Shown piece by piece: positions 22,728-34,082 of a DNA stretch of 64,000 nt. Where the stretch lies: the NCBI GenBank assembly GCA_014871385.1, contig CM026426.1, positions 59,992,084 through 60,056,083 on the forward strand. The letters are read 5' to 3'. The notes beneath the pieces were generated by a model. The model had not been told where the DNA came from and did no database searches. It saw nothing but the letters and a program-made list of their open reading frames with translations. Source of the DNA: Ceratodon purpureus. Lineage: Eukaryota; Streptophyta; Bryopsida; Pseudoditrichales; Ditrichaceae. How positions within the stretch are numbered: position 1 is the first letter of the stretch; the number at the start of each line of letters is the position of its first letter. Made by a program: the position numbers and the translations under genes.

Positions 22728-25700
22728 TTGTCGATTACCTGCAAATCACCAAGCGTGACCAGGGGAGATTCAATCAAGACTACCGATTATTGGGTCCACG
22801 ATGGCAGCAAGGGTTGGACAAAGCACTCAGTACATTCCCCAAGTTTCACTGGACGCACGCTATGCCCCGGTCATGAGACGAGGTTCTATGCAAGTGGAGC
22901 TCTGTATGAGGAGCTCGTTTCCAACACGGAGGTTGCGTGGAGACAGGAACATTGACTTGTGGATCAATGGAGACATTTACCCTGTTGATCCAGTGACAGG
23001 GAGGCCACCTCCAATCAAATTGCTAAAAGAGTTCATTGAATTCATATGTCATGGAGAGCAGGGTCTTCGCGGATATACATACTGGCTGCTGTATCATTGT
23101 GTACATGGTCCTACACAGGAGGAGACGTGGATGAGCAAGGAAGTGCTTCAGCTTAGAGGCAAAGTTCTGGCCAGCAACTCAAGGGCAGCGGAAGATGTCT
23201 AAGTGGAGAGAATGCGTTGCCTTGAGTTAGAGAAGACATGCACGGATTTGCGAGTTGAATTACAGGCTTTCCGTGATTGCCATGCCCAAAGGTTGGAGCA
23301 ATTGGAGCGCCATGTGCGGGGTCTTGAAGAAGACATTGACCGCTGCCAGCGGAGGACTAGCTTCGAGAGGGAGACCTCCATGGGCATGCAAAGTAGGGTT
23401 CGGGCTCTGAGAGGGATTCATGGGTTAAAACCTGGATCAAGTGGAACAAAAGCAAGAGTGAAGCTTATGCGGTCAGTGCTGCAACCAGATGTGGTGCAGT
23501 TTGTTGTCCAAAGGAACCGAGAGGAGCGTCGCCAATCTCGACTTCAGGCGGATTAAGAGTCCCAAAATAGGAGTGCTGTAGCACTAGCTCAAATTGTGTC
23601 ACGGCATGAAGGTGTAGCGCTTGCTTCTCAGCCTGCAATGGCACATGTTCAGTCAGAGATTGCAAACAATGTGCTTAAATCGATTGGTAAGAGTATTGGA
23701 CCGGACAAAATTCTTGATGCTTGCGACCAGGCAGGGGTTTCCCATCGGGGATATGATGCTATCTACAAAGCACAGAAGGCTCCCATTGCTGATCTCAAGT
23801 TGAAGGAGTCTCCACGAGTATTTTGCCGAGCCCCTATCATGTGAAACTGCTTCGGCAGCAGTTAAATGCAAACTTGCCACAGTATATTGGCAAATACTAC
23901 CGTGCTAAAGGACGACTTACGTTGCCAGCAAGTTCTAAGAAGAACAAGAAGTCTAAGGACATGCTAAAAGAAGTCGTTTTGACTGAGAATTATTCCCTAT
24001 TCACAGACCTTGAGGTGGTGCAAAGAAGCATGGTGATCTTCTACGCCATCACGGAAGAAGGTAACGTAATCACCTCAGACTGTTGTTTTCAAAGTTTGCT
24101 GTCAGCAGGCTTATTTATCAATTAACTGTGACTTCCACATCCACTCGCCATATTTCCACAGAGTTAAGAGGGGCACCGCTAGTATTTGTCATGAAATTGG
24201 ACGAGGCTGAGATTGTGAATGGCAAGAAATTTGAACGGGTCAGCATCACGTTGATGAATAGGGCGCTCGACCCAGACATTCAGAGGAACCATGCCCTGTT
24301 TTTCTCAGTTTAGTCGGAGCAGGAAATTTGGCCAGTGGCAACCTTTCAAGTGGAAAAAGAGTCCTACAAAATTCTCTCGTGGATATTTGGGAAATCCAAA
24401 TTTCCATCTGTGATTGCAGCACAGTCCAATGGCGAGAAACTCACGGTCCCTGAAGTTGGAGAATTCCATGCGGAGTGGCATCTCGTTGCAGACATGAAGA
24501 CGATCAAGTGTATGTACGGGCTTCAGTCGGGGCGTCGTGTGCAATGAATTGCATATACTGCGAGTAGAAGAGGGCTAAGCCTATTGTAGGGACAGCAAGC
24601 CAGGCGAGTGCTGCCATCAGAAAACGTGGGAAACCAAACTAGATAGGGGGACTGTTTGCCAACTCTGTGGAGCCAGAACCTTGTGACATGCGTGCACATA
24701 CAAGGTGGCGGCCTATCTTGCCAATTCCGTTGCACAGAGTGCACATCTATACACTCCATGCCCAGGTTCGATTAACGGAGAAGATTGTGCATCAACATAT
24801 CATTTATGTATGGAACATACAAGATCAAAGACTGAGGGCTACAGCAATAGAGCAAATGGAGAAGTCCTTGTCAGCTATCGGGGCTCACAGTGGCAACGTG
24901 GAGATTAGAAAGGATCCGAAACTGAGTGGCAGCAGAGGGAATGTGCCATTGAAACCATCTTTCAGTGGGGTTGTTGCCAGCAGACTATTTAAACCAAGCG
25001 TTTGGTCTGGAAACGACAAGGCCTAGAAAGACACATGTCAAATAGAGAGCAATAATAGTGGCGGCAGTGCACATCGTAGGGCGAGGGCTGCTATGTGGCA
25101 AGCCTTTGAAGAGGTTCTACCATATTTCAGCGGCTTGGTGTTGACAGCAGAACAACAACTCCAATTCAAAGGGAAGATAGAAACGTGGGGGAGAACATTT
25201 TTGGAGGCCTTTCGAGAGGAGCATGTGTCGCACTACATGGTGAGTTATATCCATGAAGTTTGGGATGAATTAGGGGTTGATGGCTGACCTTACTTTCTTC
25301 AATTCTCAATCCAGGATTAACCTTGGAGTGGCTGTTGACAGCATGTACTTGTCAGGCATGGCAGTTGGTTTGTGGAGGAATACGGTAGTCTGGCCGTATG
25401 GAGTTGCCAGGGTATGGAGAAATCCCATCATCAAGCAAAGGCAGCGAATCAAGCGCATACAGCTCATGGTGGTGGCAAAGAGCGCATCAGTGTTATTTTG
25501 CAACAATTCCAGCATTGGTACCGAAATATACAGCATCGGTATAAGAAGAAATTAGAGTGCACCAGGGTTCTCAATACCCCGGATGATGAGGCAAGATTGG
25601 CGGCTACGCGTAGAAGGCGAGAACGGTGGCATCGATCAAATGCTGCCAGGGCTTTGGAGAATTGGCGGTCAAGGCGACGGCGTGTTGGCAGCGCTTGGGT

Positions 25701-25881
25701 GTGTGATAACACCGTTGGAGGTGGTGGAGCCAACAATGCTCAAGCAAGGGGTTCTGCCAACGAAGATGACCCCGGGGAAGATGGCAACAATGTGGATCCT
25801 AAAGAAGGTCGCAACTCCACTGACGGTGACGATGCAGGCAACAACGTAGACAGCGATGATGCTGGCAACGACCCTGTGTGA
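22728..25881 (+). pseudogene. Transposase-like gene with CxxC and EKSHHQAK motifs, decayed
   Basis: Exact family not identified. The parts in order are an N-terminal region ending in a coiled coil (LERHVRGLEEDIDRCQ, about 23,200-23,560); LLRQQLNANLPQYIGKYYR at 23,840; LDEAEIVNGKKFERVSITLMNRALDP; then EFHAEWHLVADMKTIKCMYGL followed by CIYCE at about 24,555, a likely zinc pair; and near the end GMEKSHHQAKAANQAHTAHGGG at 25,410. The last 110 residues are Asn/Asp-rich. From memory, similar ADxK...CxxC and EKSHHxAK signatures occur in uncharacterised repeat-encoded eukaryotic proteins, so a transposase or derivative is likely. Lesions are TAA 23200-23202 and 23554-23556, TAG 24311-24313, three more TAG near 24,567, 24,639 and 25,025, plus frameshifts near 23,830, 24,550 and 25,290. 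Confidence 0.5.
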
Positions 25882-26233
25882 ATTGAGTACAATGCGTTCT
25901 AAATTCATTGGATGGACATATAGAATGTGGCAAGATTTTATTTTTTTACTTTATTTTTTTTTAATCGGAGTAGACAGTGGTTCTTCTTTGAAAATATTTT
26001 TTGGTTTCATTCTAGAATAGCCATTTACGGATAGATTTATCAAAAAAATTGGATTTTTTCCAGCAATTCCTTAAAATGGCTTGTCCATTACTATGTTATT
26101 CTCCATAATTATTAAAGAGTTGCCCATGGAGAAGGTAGTAACTCCACTGTCAGCGTGGACGCTGCCAACAAAGAAGACAGTGAAAACGCGAGCAATGGCC
26201 GTCTGTGATTTGACCGCAATGTTTCTTGGTAAT
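25882..26233. other. 3' flank with a degenerate copy of the preceding C-terminus
   Basis: At 26,128-26,200 the plus strand reads EGSNSTVSVDAANKEDSENASNG. This resembles the gene's own tail at about 25,800-25,870 (EGRNSTDGDDAGNNVDSDDAGN), so the 3' end seems partly duplicated. The big TIR element is inserted immediately after. Confidence 0.5.
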
Positions 26234-26237
26234 TATG
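26234..26237. other. Target-site duplication, left copy (TATG)
   Basis: TATG immediately outside the left TIR, matched by TATG at 44652-44655. Four bases can match by chance; the perfect TIRs next to it make a true duplication likely. Confidence 0.65.
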
Positions 26238-26264
26238 AACACCATATTCGTTATTTTGGGAGAT
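26238..26264 (+). repeat. Left terminal inverted repeat (27 bp)
   Basis: Starts AACACCATAT and ends TTTTGGGAGAT. All 27 positions match the reverse complement of 44625-44651. Confidence 0.92.
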
Positions 26265-26392
26265 ATTCTTGAATTTGGGAAATCAGCGTGTAGAGAAATG
26301 GCCACATTCGTGCCCTCCCATTTACTTAAATCTTGCGGAAATCAATATTGAAGCATTAAAAACACCTTAAAGGAACAATGAGGTCCATGTCA

Positions 26393-27241
26393 TTTAGGTC
26401 GAGTGGACCTAAATGCACGAACATACAGGAGAAAACTTAGTAATGTTCATTGATTCATTAAAAACATGTTTAAAGAGAGATGATGATTAAGTCATTTAGG
26501 TCGATCATACCTAAACGCAATATAAACAAGGAAAAAGAATATACCACGTCCCCTGTATTTTTAGTAGTAACTATTCGTTACCTTTTCTAAACCAAGGTTT
26601 CAATAAAAGGCAATGTCCAATCACATAAATTACATTCGGAAATTTGAATAACACAAAAAGTGTGCAAGACAATGAGGCAAAAATAGCAGACGAGAAAATT
26701 TGACAAACAGACCAATCGTTTTATTCAAAACATAATTACATTGAAATAACACAGAGGACTCTTATAATCGTCTACATTGTCTGCGCCATTGCTATACAGT
26801 ACATAGTATCCTCTATATGGTAATGGAGTCCCTCCGTAAGCCTCAATTCTTGACTTGACAAATTCCCGTTGGCGCTGACGTGTCCACGACATTCCCTCAA
26901 CCTGCATCATTGGACTATCAAGAAGACGTTGCAACTTCTGCCTACGCCTGTCACCAATGCTTGACTCTGGCAGAGAGTGGCGACGGGTACTAGATGGTTT
27001 AGAGTGGGAGTCGGCGGACTTCCTTGCCCCGGATCCTGTAGTTGTTGATCGTAGCCTTGGCATGTGCAAAGGGGATAAATTAGCATTGGGAAGAGATTTC
27101 GGTTTAGGTCGAATCGACCTAAACTGCTGAGTGCAAGTGTAAAGGTCGAACGGACCTTGAACGAGGAGGCCTACATAAGCTAGAACCAGACCTAGATGAA
27201 AGTATAAAAAGATCAATCATTTTAGGTGGCCTCGAGCTAAA
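26393..27241. repeat. Left subterminal palindromes, TTTAGGTC class
   Basis: Cores at 26393-26413 and 26495-26515 (102 bp apart, inside a degenerate tandem duplication that starts CATTAAAAACA), at 27113-27133 (perfect: arm TTTAGGTCGA, one base, arm TCGACCTAAA), a short relative at 27141-27158, and a hybrid at 27221-27241 whose left arm is of the GGTC type and right arm of the GCTC type. The class recurs near the right end of the element. Confidence 0.85.
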
Positions 27242-27649
27242 ATAAGGACATCAGAATGAAACATCATGAAAGAAACTTACGGGATGAAACATCAGAAAGG
27301 AATGAAAAGCGAATACTGAGGAATGAAAACCAACCTTTGTAGGTGGTGGTGACGGCATGTCCTCCACATTGTTATAAAGAGCACGCTTCGTAGGGGTAGA
27401 ACTCTGTTGTTTCGGAGATAGAACCTGCAGTACGGTCCGTGGCCACATAGGAGAAGGGGATTTCAGGGTCTTGGGAACGGACAGGTTAACCGGGCTGTCC
27501 ACAACCCCTTCGTCTACAGCCATAGTTGAGTAGTCCATCGTGGACTGCGCTATTGCAACGGATTGCAACAGAAGCCCTCTGCTACGTAGAGAGGGCCCGC
27601 AGCCATAAGCATAATTCAAAGAATCCACTGAGGCTCGACATGCATTATC
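26725..27649 (-). CDS. Hypothetical protein of the TIR element, two or more exons
   Basis: Not recognised. An upstream exon runs from an acceptor (TGTATTGCAG|GAT) at 27,649 to a donor (CCTACAAAG|GTTGG) at 27,335, 105 codons, rich in Ser/Pro (VNLSVPKTLKSPSPMW). The last exon ends at 26,725 and contains a basic helix-like stretch (RRRQKLQRLLDSPMM, then SWTRQRQREFVKSRIEAYGG). The acceptor of the last exon is ambiguous near 27,040-27,070; the obvious AG sites do not keep phase, so a frameshift or another site is possible. The intron contains TTTAGGTC-class palindromes. No start codon was found upstream. The charge pattern fits a nucleic-acid-binding accessory protein, but that is inference. Confidence 0.45.
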
Positions 27650-27879
27650 CTGCAATACATAAAGCGAATAGAAACATACATCCACCAATAATTCAGCAAT
27701 GGTTTAGGGTTCGTCGCAAGGGGCAGAATAGATCAAGAAAGAAATATAAACTTTGTATTACAAAAGGAGTAGTCTGGATACAAAGATTACGCAAGTAGTT
27801 AAGATGTACAATATACTAATAGCTCCGCGGCAGTTCAGAAATGTCTATTAACAAAGTAAAGAACCAAAATCATGCCAAA

Positions 27880-29049
27880 TTATGCTCTACGACTGATTGC
27901 CTCGTTAATCTTAGCGTATTGTTCACAGGTAGAACGGTCATCATAATACACTTTCTTCCCGATCGGACGCTCGGCCCTGAATCTAGCGATTGTCCCCACA
28001 AAGTGGTGTAGGTCTACAAGATATGGCAAAATTTTCGACAACAAGAAACGATCATCTGCGGCATCCGCATTCTGGTTGTTCCAAGTGGAGACTAAAAGGA
28101 CATCGTAAGAATTATTCTAACAGTGCTTGATCGGGCTGTCGTCGATAAAAATGGTGTTGGCTTCGGAATATAGGCCACCAAATTTACGAAAGAGACCATC
28201 AGACATCGGCTTAAGGAAGATGTCCTTCTGAGTCCCGTGTTCCTTCATATATACCGGATGACCTCAAAAATCTACGCCCATAGGAACTCTCTGACAGTCC
28301 TCTTGACCTAGAATTCTGAGCGGATAGACAGGACGAATAGGACCGAACAGATAGTCGCAGATCATTTTTGTCGTCGAATTCTTCATCGAACTCCAGACGG
28401 TTATGATTGCGAACGTTGACAACCGACGAAGGAAATCAGCGCAATTGGGCCTGATACAAACAAGCTTGGGGCCCACGACTGCTGGCTTGGACGCTGAGTG
28501 GATGCTAAGGCCATGGCTAACGAATGATTGTCCAAGCCAATTAGGAGTACTGGAGCAGAGTATTCCATTGAGGTCGAGGACAACGTTCAACCAACCACTC
28601 TAAGGTCGCGTCGGGACAGGACTCAATTCTTCACTAGAACTTACGTCACATCCAGATGCCTGGCGCACCTGGAGAGGAAATACCGATGACAGATGGACAT
28701 TACTATATTATACTAGGACGAAGATATACGAATGATACAATGAGGACAGTTGCAAGGCAAGTCATTACCCAAGGAAACAGTGCAACGAGATATAATGATG
28801 GATGAAATACCTGAACATCCTCGGCTTGACCTTCTACAACATCCCGATCCTCCACAGGACCCATTGACCCTAATGAATCCTGAGGTTGATCGTCAGGAAT
28901 GACCTCAACGCACGTTGGCAAGGTCTGTGCACACTGGGCCGTGACATCTAAATCCATATTTGTGCGTACAGGCTCATCCGCAGTTTGGGCCATGACAACA
29001 TCATCCACAATCCGAAGATCGTCCACTTCCTCATGCACTTCGTGACCTG
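27880..29049 (-). pseudogene. FCP1/NIF-type HAD phosphatase-like gene
   Basis: The last exon (27880-28599, 240 codons with stop) has the FCP1-homology pattern: VVLDLNGILC (nucleophile motif, with Asn where classic phosphatases have the second Asp, as in several plant relatives), CADFLRRLSTFAIITVWSS, then IFIDDSPIKH (second Asp motif) and ILPYLVDL. Such proteins dephosphorylate phosphoserine, for instance in the RNA polymerase II tail; the substrate here is unknown. Upstream exons fit in phase: 28645-28668 (8 codons) and 28811 to about 29049 (acidic). In-frame stops are TGA 28264-28266 and TAG 28117-28119. The first exon and start were not found. It lies downstream of the methyltransferase-like gene on the same strand and looks like element cargo. 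Confidence 0.7.
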
Positions 29050-29129
29050 GGCATTGCAAGAGAACTATTGAATCATCAGAGAGTGATCAATGAAGCTGAC
29101 ATAGAAGGGATTGGTAAAAAGTTGAACGG

Positions 29130-29150
29130 TTTAGCTCGGGTCGAGCTAAA
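29130..29150. repeat. Single palindrome between the two minus-strand genes
   Basis: TTTAGCTCG, three bases, CGAGCTAAA. It lies between the end of the methyltransferase-like gene (29,254) and the first recognisable exon of the phosphatase-like gene, perhaps in its 5' region or first intron. Confidence 0.8.
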
Positions 29151-30189
29151 CAGCCCATTTGTATTAATTACAATCGTTTTGGTACAAAATGCACATTTCA
29201 GTGAACTACTTCGGTATTAACACCTCATCTACAAAATTCCGAGTTCAAAAAATCTAAGTTTGGGAGGGACTTGAAGATGTCTCGGGAGCATCTCCCCGAG
29301 TCTGATTGTGGGAGGGAGAACGAGGTGGGCTGGGACTAGGGTCACGCATGACCTGGTCGGTGCAATGATGGCTTGGCTCAGGCACTAATGCGGGACTCGG
29401 ATCCGACATTGGCAATTTTGCACCACTAGTAGGGGATCTCAAAATCTCAAGTACTCGCGGAGAAGGTGGGGCGCTACCTATCGGCTGGACGTTGGGCAAA
29501 ACTGGACCCGCATTTGGGAAAATAGGGACGTTACTGATGCCTCGCAGAGCCGCCTGCACTGTCGCCTGCACAGTCTTCTCTATATCCATTTTCTGCTGTG
29601 CCATCTGATCTTGTAATGCTTTATTCCTATCCTTGGACGCCTGTAATTCTGCGAGAAGAGCTTGAACATCCGGAGAGGGAGCGGCTCTCCCCAACGGGGA
29701 TGCTTGCCGAGCTGTAGGGTTGGGCTTCTTCTTCTTCTGTGCCGGCTTTCCAGTACTTCGCGCACCGCCAGTCTTTCTCCCACTTCCGGATCCCAGCTCC
29801 GGTGCAGAACCCGGTCTCTCATCGTCCGTACGTGTAATGTCGACGTCAGGGAAATCGAGTCTTCTCCCCACTCTACCCTCAGATGCTGTCTGACTTACCG
29901 GATCAGAAGGCGGAGCATCGCTCTCATTGCTAATGTCCGCAGCACTGGAGGAGGGGGTATGTTCCTCGGTGGGGGCATCCTCCTCCATATCAACATCGTC
30001 ACCCTCCTCCACAGCTCTGTCTTTCCCTTTCCGCACGGCTCTGCCATATTCCGGAAAGCGTTCCATATCGACATAATAAGCGTCGACACTAAAATCGGTT
30101 GGGTCCAGAGTTAATCCAAGTGACTGAGCTTCGATCATATGAGACGAGTCACTATCATCCGCGACCACGAAAGCCGAGATCGAGAGCAT

Positions 30190-30325
30190 CTGAAAAAAAC
30201 AAAGACAAGGTAAACAAGGTTTAGCTTGACTCGAGCTAAAGTGTGGAAGTGTGTGCATACATGGTGCATAAGATCAAAACAGTAGAACGATTTAACTCGA
30301 CTCGAGCTAAAGTGTGGAAACTTAC
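30190..30325 (-). other. Intron 3 of the methyltransferase-like gene, with two palindromes
   Basis: The donor GCCGCG|GTAAG and acceptor TTTTTTCAG|ATG join ...MAAA to MLSISAFVV in phase. Two palindrome copies (30220-30240 and 30291-30311, each with one mismatch) are both adjacent to the same word TTCCACAC on the coding strand. Confidence 0.75.
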
Positions 30326-31700
30326 CGCGGCGGCCATGAGGGACTTCGTTCCAGCATAGAGCTGATAAACCGCCCCCCCAGTACTACAGAAAGTGTCGTG
30401 GACCTGCAGGTAGAACTCCATCCTTAACTCGGAAGGGTACATTGCGTACCTCCTTTCGTTGAACTTCCTGTTGTCCTTGTACAGTGGGTGGTCCGGAGTT
30501 GTGTACTTGCTCAGAGGTTCTGGCGTTGACCCGTCGTTCTCAAGTACATTATCATCAATGAGAAACAGGAGTTTGACGGGTTCCATCGCGATTCTGCTCT
30601 TCGGGGGGTGTCCACCAAGTCGCTCGTTAGGAGCGGGTAAATACTCAGAAGGGACTCTTCTACGACCACTCAAGGTGTTTCGCTCCACCCAAGTGAGCAC
30701 CTGGGCGAAGTCCTCATCGTCTCCGCAAATGAGAAGCCAGTGGCGAACATCGTGAAATTGGGGCTGCCCATACTCATCGATCATATTGAAAAACTCCATG
30801 AAGAAGGGGTTCTCCAAAGTGTAGTTATGCCTCGTCTTGTAGTTTGGGAGGAACCGGAAGTCGATGATTCCGAATGTGAGTGCGCCGCACGCCAACCTCC
30901 ATATATCGGAGGGCCAAGATCCAAAGGCGAGTTGAGGCTCCCTGATGAATGGGAGGAACCACATCTCAGCTGAAGGACACTGAAATGCATGTCAAACCTT
31001 CAGGAAGGTTTTGAAGAACTCAACTGCATACGGGGAGAGATCCTTGGCCGACTTCTTACGGAACTGTGTAGCTCTGGAGTTAGTCCAGTACGAGTCTGGA
31101 ATACCCCAATCAAGCAGAACGTGCTTCGACTCCTTGGAGACATAGTAAGTCTTCTTGAAATGCTTCCAAGCGGGTACATCAAGGCCGTCTCTCTTGAATA
31201 AATGGAGCGCTGGATTAATGTTGTTGAACTCCGCTTGAGCTACAGCCTTACGTTTTCTCCGCTCCGCCCACTCCTTGACCGAGTAGCAGTCCTCCAATAC
31301 ACTCGTATTCTGCTTGATGGTAACCTTCGGATATGTGTACTTCCGACTTGGCCCAGACTTATGCAGAATGTGCTTACAGAGCTTCTGGTGATCTGCCTCT
31401 GTCAAGTTCCCGAGCCATTTGAAGAACTCCCTCGGAAGCGTCCCATCCTTGTCCGGAACGAACCCCTTCTTCTCATAGAATTGCTTATGAGGAGCTTCGG
31501 TGTCGGGATCAATGAGTCCACCACATGCCGCAGACGCGATCACCTCCTTCCACAGGTCCCATGTTTCATCACTGGATGTGATGATAAACAACTCGTTTGT
31601 TAGGGAGATAGTGTTCTTCCCTCCCTTCTTCGCCACCATGGCTTGATGCTTTGCCACAATCAATCATAGCGAAGCGCTCCCTGATTGCATTCACGAAGTT

Positions 31701-31900
31701 CTGCATAGGCACAGGAAGAAACCTTAGATGATGCTGTCACGGAACTACTCTTTAGCTCGACTCGAGCTAAATTGCTTGAGTAACACCAGATTATTAAAAA
31801 CAAAGAAGATTATCAATATTTAGCTCGACTTGAGCTAAACTGGAGGTAGTTTAGCTCGAGTCGAGCTAAACTGCTAATGCTAATGAATCTGTGAACTTAC
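31701..31900 (-). other. Intron 2 of the methyltransferase-like gene, with three palindromes
   Basis: The donor ACGAC|GTAAGTTC and acceptor CCTATGCAG|AACTTC preserve phase. Cores lie at 31751-31771 (perfect), 31819-31839 (one mismatch) and 31850-31870 (perfect). Confidence 0.75.
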
Positions 31901-33322
31901 GTCGTACGTCTTCGACGCTGGATTACTTTTTGGACCTGTACTCCTGCGCTCGGCAGCACCAGCGGCAGCATGTTTCTTTTGGGGCTTACCATACTTCACC
32001 CACACTTTTTTGAGGCAAGTATATTGCTCGCCCAAGTTGGCTTAAAGGGTGCGAGATGGTTCACCCGATTATAAAATGCTGAGATCTTTCGTAGCTTATC
32101 TACATCAAGCGTCCAAACAATGTACGCATCCCACCTCCTGAAGTCCCTCACCAACTCCTCACTGGCGTTATCCTCGATGAGAGATTTGGACGCCGCAACG
32201 CTGTGTTGCCCGTTGATGATGTTAAATGTACAACCCCTTAGATCCTCTTCTTGTTGAGGTCGGGCCTTCGTGTCTGGCATCAGACACAGGGTTTGCTTCT
32301 GTGTCCTATCCGGCATGTTGACCAAGTAATTCTTCATCTCCTCCATGCCCCGCTTCTCATATGCACGGATAGTCCAAAGCGCCGGTGCGGGCTTGCACCG
32401 CGTCACGTCCTCACTGAACTTCTTCTGTTGCCCATTCGTTTTGAAGACGAACTCGTCCTGGCAATCAGCAAAGAAATTCTGGTAAATGCGATTGGCATTA
32501 TCGAAGTCCAGGACCTCCCCAACCTTGTTCACCTTCGGAAGTTCCCCGAGAATAGAGTTCAAACTTGTTGCCAAGTCCTCCGCAGATAAGAGCAAGTCCT
32601 TCTTGGGCTTTGGCTTGTCAGTTTTCTTCTCGAGGCCTTTCTTCTTCAATGGCCTTTCTTCTTCGAGGCTTTGGGAAGGAACTATTGCTCTCCCCCTACT
32701 GCGTCCGGTCTGTTGGCTTCCCATTTGGCTCCCGGTTGCTGTCACTCCAAAAACGTCAATATGATATTTTCCAAGGTTCTGCTTCACCTTTGCCTCCGTT
32801 GCGCGGAGCGCAAGGGTGCTGACAACATTCCTCAGTTTCCACGCTAGGGATTTCGCCGGGAGAGTTCGTCCATCTTTGGTTGCCCATTTCCTGTCCAGTA
32901 CTTCTTGCCTCATCGTGGACACTATCTCGTCGTAAGGTGAATTGGACAGACTTTCCATTAAGGAAATGGAGTCGAAGAGGTTCTCTGCTACGTCTACTAC
33001 TATGGAGAAGAGGTATGGATGAGTCCCCATAGATGAGCAGAGGATCTTTATTTGATCTCTCCCCTTATGGTCAAACTCGGTGACCTTTGTATCCATGTTG
33101 ATGACGTGGGGATCATCGACTTCACCCTTGAAAATGGTTGCGAAGGTAAGATATGGGGTGTGTGCAACCCATCGCAATGTCCAATTTTTGACCTTCGAGG
33201 GGTCTTTGAAGGTCCACGGCTCAAATGTGTTTGAGTCATCCCCGTCATCGTCATCTGAATCCGAGATAGGAACAAGCTTGAAGAAATGTTGTAGCGCCAC
33301 AAGTACCCTTGCTTTCTCCTCA

Positions 33323-34071
33323 CTGCAAGGAAGAGACATTTACCATTAGAGAAATTCGAAGCCATTTAGCTCGATTCGAGCTAAATGTTGGTTCTATTAA
33401 AAAAATAACACATGACATCCCAGCAGTTTAGCTCGAGTCGAGCTAAACTACACGGGGCCCTTGGTAGCCCAAGCAGTTTAGCTCGAGTCGAGCTAAACTA
33501 CACGGGGCGCTTGGTAGCCCAAGCAGTTTAGCTCGACTCGAGCTAAACTGCAAGGGGATAATGCGGGACATCCTAGCAGTTTAGCTCGAGTCGAGCTAAA
33601 CTGCTTAGGCTACACGATGGAGCACTCACAATTTAGCTCGACTCGAGCTAAACTGCAGTGGATCTCTCGGGTATGTTTCGGGAAGTTAACCTTTAGTTTA
33701 GCTCGAGTCGAGCTAAAGTGTTAGTTCTCCCATATGAACTCTCAGCAGTTTAGCTCGACTCGAGCTAAACTGTAATTAGATACCATAGTTAAATTGCAGT
33801 TTAGCTCAACTCGAGCTAAACTGCAGGATAGACAGTACTATCTGACTACAGTTTAGCTCGAGTCGAGCTAAACTGAAGCAATTTATTAGTGAAATTCGAA
33901 GTACTTTTAGAGTTTTTATCATGATATTTTTCATTGTGTATGTGAGTTAAGCTCGAGTCAAGCTAAATTGTAGAGCGATAGTTGTCTTCGTCAATCAGTT
34001 TAGCTCGACTCGAGCTAAACTGTTCTTGATTTTCAAAGGATTTTTAACGCAATTTCCACAGTTTGAAGTAC
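33323..34071. repeat. Regular array of 12 palindromes inside intron 1
   Basis: Cores start at 33365, 33427, 33477, 33527, 33580, 33632, 33697, 33749, 33800, 33852, 33947 and 33999. Ten have perfect 10-bp arms (TTTAGCTCGA and TCGAGCTAAA around one base) and two have one or two mismatches. Many extend to CAG...CTG. Distances are mostly 50-53 bp, near five helical turns; 62 and 65 bp occur, and one gap is 95 bp. The central base is usually G or C. The first two spacer units (from 33427 and 33477) are near-identical, so the array grew at least partly by tandem duplication. Intron bounds are AACAG|GTACTTC and TTCCTTGCAG|TGAGG on the minus strand. Confidence 0.93.
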
Positions 34072-34082
34072 CTGTCGGCCAT

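Larger units (their letters stand above)
29254..34082 (-). pseudogene. ParB/DGQHR-like plus amino-methyltransferase-like gene, four exons
   Basis: Proposed coding exons are 34072-34082 (ATGGCCGACAG), 31901-33322, 30326-31700 and 29254-30189, joined by GT..AG introns that keep phase (MAD-S-EEKARV at the first junction). With two indels allowed for (one base missing from the T6 run at 32006-32011; a 4-bp ATTG duplication near 31,660) the total is exactly 1,247 codons. One further lesion is TGA at 30992-30994, where CGA fits. Near residue 375 is FNIINGQHSVAAS, like the DGQHR motif of ParB-type folds. Around residues 910-945, CSTGGAVYQLYAGTKSL and AFVVADD resemble the SAM-binding motif I of beta-class amino-methyltransferases, with two key residues changed. 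WLLICGDDEDFAQVL precedes it. The C-terminus is acidic and Ser/Pro-rich. A bacterial-type ParB-methylase fusion is the best guess; function is unproven. Confidence 0.6.

Noticed and set aside
33365-34019. CRISPR array
   Set aside because: Regular repeats and spacers look CRISPR-like, but the repeats are perfect palindromes in an intron of a eukaryotic transposon, spacers are partly duplicated, and no cas genes are present.
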